Source: Anaerostipes hominis (ex Lee et al. 2021) (GTDB taxonomy: Bacteria; Bacillota; Clostridia; Lachnospirales; Lachnospiraceae). From it: a stretch of 64,000 nucleotides of DNA. The notes beneath the pieces were generated by a model. It saw nothing but the letters and a program-made list of their open reading frames with translations, was not told where the DNA came from and ran no database searches. Of the stretch, positions 61,514 to 64,000 are shown piece after piece. The DNA is taken from NCBI RefSeq assembly GCF_002270485.1, contig NZ_NQOG01000002.1, positions 289,298 through 353,297 on the forward strand, in the 5' to 3' direction. The stretch's first letter is position 1. Each line of letters starts with the position of its first letter. A program made the position numbers and the translations under genes.

Positions 61514-62782
61514 TTATGAAAACCGGATCAGCAGAAAAACAGAGCATATAAATACTGACAGTATCATCATAGGAAAACCAATTTTAAAGTATTTTCCGAA
61601 AGTAATCGGATATCCTGCATTTTTACTGATGCCTGAAAGAACTACATTGGCTGAGGCTCCGACCAGTGTACCGTTGCCGCCAAGGCAGGCTCCCAGGGAA
61701 AGTGCCCACCACAGAGGAGTCACATTTACACCGTGAGACTGGATTGTCATGATCATCGGAATCAGAGTTGCCACAAATGGGATATTATCCAGGAAAGATG
61801 AAACGATCGCGGAAATCCAAAGGATCAGAAGCATAGTCATTGTTATATTTCCCCCGGTAACTGAGAGCAGCCCATTGGCAAGAACTGTGATGACTCCGAC
61901 CTTCTCCAGACCGCCTACAACAATGAATAATCCAACAAAGAAAAGGATGGTCGGCCATTCGACGCTCAGAATAATATCCTCAGGGTCCTGTCCGCCGATG
62001 ATCAGCATCAGACAGGCAGCGGCCAGAGCGATGGTTGCAGACTGCATTTGAAGCTGGTCATGGAAAATAAAACATAATGCAACAATCAACAGAATGATCA
62101 CGCTCTGGATCAGCAGTTTTTTACTTTTAATTGCTTTTGATTCATCCAGCTTCATGACTTCCTTTATATTTTTATCTTCGACGGTCAGACTGTTTCCGTA
62201 GATAAAACGGAAACAGATCAGGGCGGCAATCATTACAAAAACGATGGCAAAACCAGTATTTAATATGAAATCTACAAAACTGAGCTTTGCCGCACTGCCG
62301 ATCATGATATTGGGCGGGTCCCCGATCAGTGTTGCGGTACCTCCGATATTGGAAGCCATGATCTGTGTGATGATGTAGGGAACCGGATTGACACCTAAAA
62401 TATTGGTAATAGCCAGAGTCATCGGCCCGACCAGCAGCACGGTGGTAACATTGTCTAAAAGTCCGGATAAAACGGCTGTGATGATGATAAACGTGACCAT
62501 GATTGGCCAGGGGCGTCCTTTTGCAAGCTTTGCGGCTTTAATTGCAATATATTCAAAAATACCGGAATTTTTGACTATGGCCACCAAAAGCATCATACCT
62601 ACGAGAATACCGATGGTCTCTATGTCTACGGCCTCAACGCACTCGTCAATGGTAAGAATATGGGTTAAAATTAAAAGGATCGCACCTGAAATTGCGGCAA
62701 CGGTGTTGTGAAGTTTGTCTGAAATGATTGCGGCCATGGTGATTAAAAAAATGGCAATTGCAATAATCTGTTGTAGTGACAT
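61514..62782 (-). CDS. ArsB/NhaD (ion transporter superfamily) permease
   Basis: A 422-residue membrane transporter with about eleven helices, IT superfamily (SLC13/ArsB/NhaD-like). Internal duplication shows in two similar halves: LSGLLDNVTTVLLVGPMTLAIT with IGGTATLIGDPPNIMIGSA, and SSFLDNIPFVATLIPMI with GACLGGNGTLVGASANVVLSG. These are the re-entrant motifs of the family. Substrate could be arsenite, Na+/H+ or a dicarboxylate; neighbours give no clue. AGGGGG precedes the ATG. A decayed copy lies 33 bases downstream. Confidence 0.88.
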   Translation of the reverse strand: MSLQQIIAIAIFLITMAAIISDKLHNTVAAISGAILLILTHILTIDECVEAVDIETIGILVGMMLLVAIVKNSGIFEYIAIKAAKLAKGRPWPIMVTFIIITAVLSGLLDNVTTVLLVGPMTLAITNILGVNPVPYIITQIMASNIGGTATLIGDPPNIMIGSAAKLSFVDFILNTGFAIVFVMIAALICFRFIYGNSLTVEDKNIKEVMKLDESKAIKSKKLLIQSVIILLIVALCFIFHDQLQMQSATIALAAACLMLIIGGQDPEDIILSVEWPTILFFVGLFIVVGGLEKVGVITVLANGLLSVTGGNITMTMLLILWISAIVSSFLDNIPFVATLIPMIMTIQSHGVNVTPLWWALSLGACLGGNGTLVGASANVVLSGISKNAGYPITFGKYFKIGFPMMILSVFICSVFLLIRFS

Positions 62783-63042
62783 GATATTTCCCCCTAATCA
62801 TTAAAGTTTATTCCTATTGTATCACCAACAGACAGAATTTTCACAATTTATATAGATGTTTTTTATTCAGAACAAGGAAGTCTGCTAAAATTATATAATC
62901 TCTCGGAATCCTGAGTGATTATTATCGGCAACAGCCGAGAAACGTACTTTGAAAAGTAAATATTATTTAAAACAGAAAAAAGAACATAGAAAATAGACAT
63001 AACTGTCGCTATGCCTGAAAAATGGTGTATAATAGTAAAGGA
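62783..63042. other. Intergenic region between permease and IS transposase
   Basis: AT-rich, 260 bases. It holds a likely permease promoter on the minus strand (TTGTGA at 62846-62841, TACAAT at 62821-62816, a long 19-base spacer). It also holds a small TCGGC-AACA-GCCGA hairpin at 62935-62948. The right end of the insertion element must lie here, but I could not fix its inverted repeat without the other end. Confidence 0.35.
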
Positions 63043-64000
63043 TTATGCCACATCTAAAATCAACTTTCTCAGGGTGGATTCATAGGGCAAATCCCAAGCA
63101 TCCAAGTGCTGCAGCATAAGGATGTGATATAGGCGGCAGTACCACATCTTAGTTGAGCGGTGCCTGCCGCTTTCTAATTGAAAGTCTATTTTCTCACGTT
63201 TATTCGAACGTTCAGCTGAAGTTCTGGCATTGTATTCCAGTTTCCATTCTTTACTGTCACGAGGCGGGAAATTGATGAATCTTGGATTATCTTTCATTGC
63301 AAGATGGACGGTTCTCCCATATTTGGAGTCTGAGCAGGGGGTACTGCAGGAGCATCCGTATTTACGGCTGGCAAGTGGACAGCGAAATTTTAACCTTGCT
63401 TTCGATGGCTCAGAACCATCATGGTTCATTTTTCGCCCAGCTTTGCAAATAGGAATTCCATCTTTTGCAATGGTAAAATCATCCTTATATTTCATGCTAA
63501 TTCCGCGTTTTTCATTTAAGTCGATAAAAGGCTGTATGCCGTTTTCACGGCAATACTGATAATACGGCATGGCATCATGAGCAGAATCCAAAAGCCATTT
63601 GCTGATATGAAAATCAGGAAGAAAGGCTCTGAAACGAAAGTAAGTTTCCAAAAAACCATGAGAATCATGTTTTGAGGCAGGATTGAGTAAAGGGAATAAA
63701 GGCAGATCACTTTCCGAGTTGGATGCAACCAGCATATATAAATCGTAGCCATGATAAAAACAGTCTCGAGAAGAATCATATCCGACATCACAATCGGGCT
63801 GGGAAAAGTAGCGGTCGCAATCACAGGAAGTGATACCATTTTCGGAACACTTACAGATACGGTGTTTCCGTTCACGTGCAGATGTAACAACAGGCATACC
63901 GTCACCGGCAATGGAAAGATTGGAGGTATCAATCAATCCTTTGGAGATGGAAACGGTTAAAAATTCATGGTTGTAAATCTTGAAAAGAGAAGCATATGGT
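63043..64000 (-). mobile_element. IS1182-like element transposase, 5' part beyond the window
   Basis: DDE transposase reading off the right edge; 318 codons are visible without interruption. HEFLTVSISKGLIDTSNLSI and AGDGMPVVTSARERK carry a likely catalytic Asp. Next come a Cys-rich block (CKCSENGITSCDCDRYFSQPD), HGYDLYMLV and LPLFPLLNPASKHDSHGF, which match the IS1182/DUF772 transposase layout; the last acidic residue should be near the C-terminus. The frame is open upstream past the TTG at 63936, so the start is outside. Whether it is intact or active cannot be judged. Confidence 0.85.

Noticed and set aside
62935..62948. TCGGC-AACA-GCCGA as the terminal inverted repeat of the IS1182-like element
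   Set aside because: It is a local hairpin; without the other end of the element, which lies outside the window, it cannot be matched.
1..64000. tRNA, rRNA or CRISPR arrays
   Set aside because: No cloverleaf-like GGTTCRAATCC context, no rRNA segment and no regularly spaced direct repeats were found on reading the intergenic regions.

Overview
The window comes from a Gram-positive, endospore-lineage anaerobe of the class Clostridia, most probably a gut Lachnospiraceae of the Anaerostipes type (the genus is a guess). Supporting evidence: a forespore sigma factor gene (sigG), an IspH-ribosomal protein S1 fusion gene, a monomeric [FeFe] hydrogenase, a PPi-type phosphofructokinase, formate-tetrahydrofolate ligase with FolD, a Phe T-box leader and LicT-type antitermination. 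Intergenic promoters follow the TTGaca-N17-TGnTATAAT pattern and most operons end in clear intrinsic terminators. No tRNA, rRNA or CRISPR array was seen.

Layout. 1-2600: truncated sigG, then a divergent lipoprotein-SBP plus AEC-transporter pair. 2600-6800: Xaa-Pro aminopeptidase, phosphofructokinase and a YihY/BrkB membrane protein, with a strongly structured gap after pfk. 6980-14700: a hexose block comprising a LicT-like antiterminator with two identical RAT/terminator leaders, a mannose-family PTS (EIIAB, EIIC, EIID), a DUF956 protein, mannose-6-phosphate isomerase and a glucose/GlcNAc-type EIICBA. 14700-22200: a second mannose-family PTS as a seven-gene operon (EIIA, EIIB, EIIC, EIID, YdjC/ChbG-type deacetylase, KDPG-type aldolase, D-2-hydroxyacid dehydrogenase), divergent from a LevR-like regulator that has lost the sigma-54 activation loop and the EIIA histidine. 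22200-26200: T-box-controlled pheS-pheT with an inverted-repeat insert between them.

26200-34460: mostly single genes: arylsulfate sulfotransferase-like protein, a small cysteine-containing protein, a DUF4143 ATPase, queA, MATE exporter, HI0933-type flavoprotein, cmk. 34460-44880: ispH-S1 fusion, pyruvate carboxylase, TepA/ClpP-like protease, [FeFe] hydrogenase and FtsK/SpoIIIE. 44890-53010: fhs, folD, rimO, pgsA, cinA, then recA-recX under an SOS-type promoter, and a zinc-dependent phospholipase C-like protein. 53100-58100: an SDR resembling 7-alpha-hydroxysteroid dehydrogenases, an ABC-F ATPase, then ylxM-ffh-rpsP-khpA. 58100-64000: two exonuclease-endonuclease-phosphatase fold proteins, a small unknown protein, a tandem pair of ArsB/NhaD-type permeases of which one is a pseudogene, and an IS1182-like transposase running off the window.

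Most of the window is chromosomal core. The least ordinary parts are the second PTS operon with its degenerate regulator, the LicT-controlled mannose-family PTS, the recA control region, and several structured or repeated intergenic segments.
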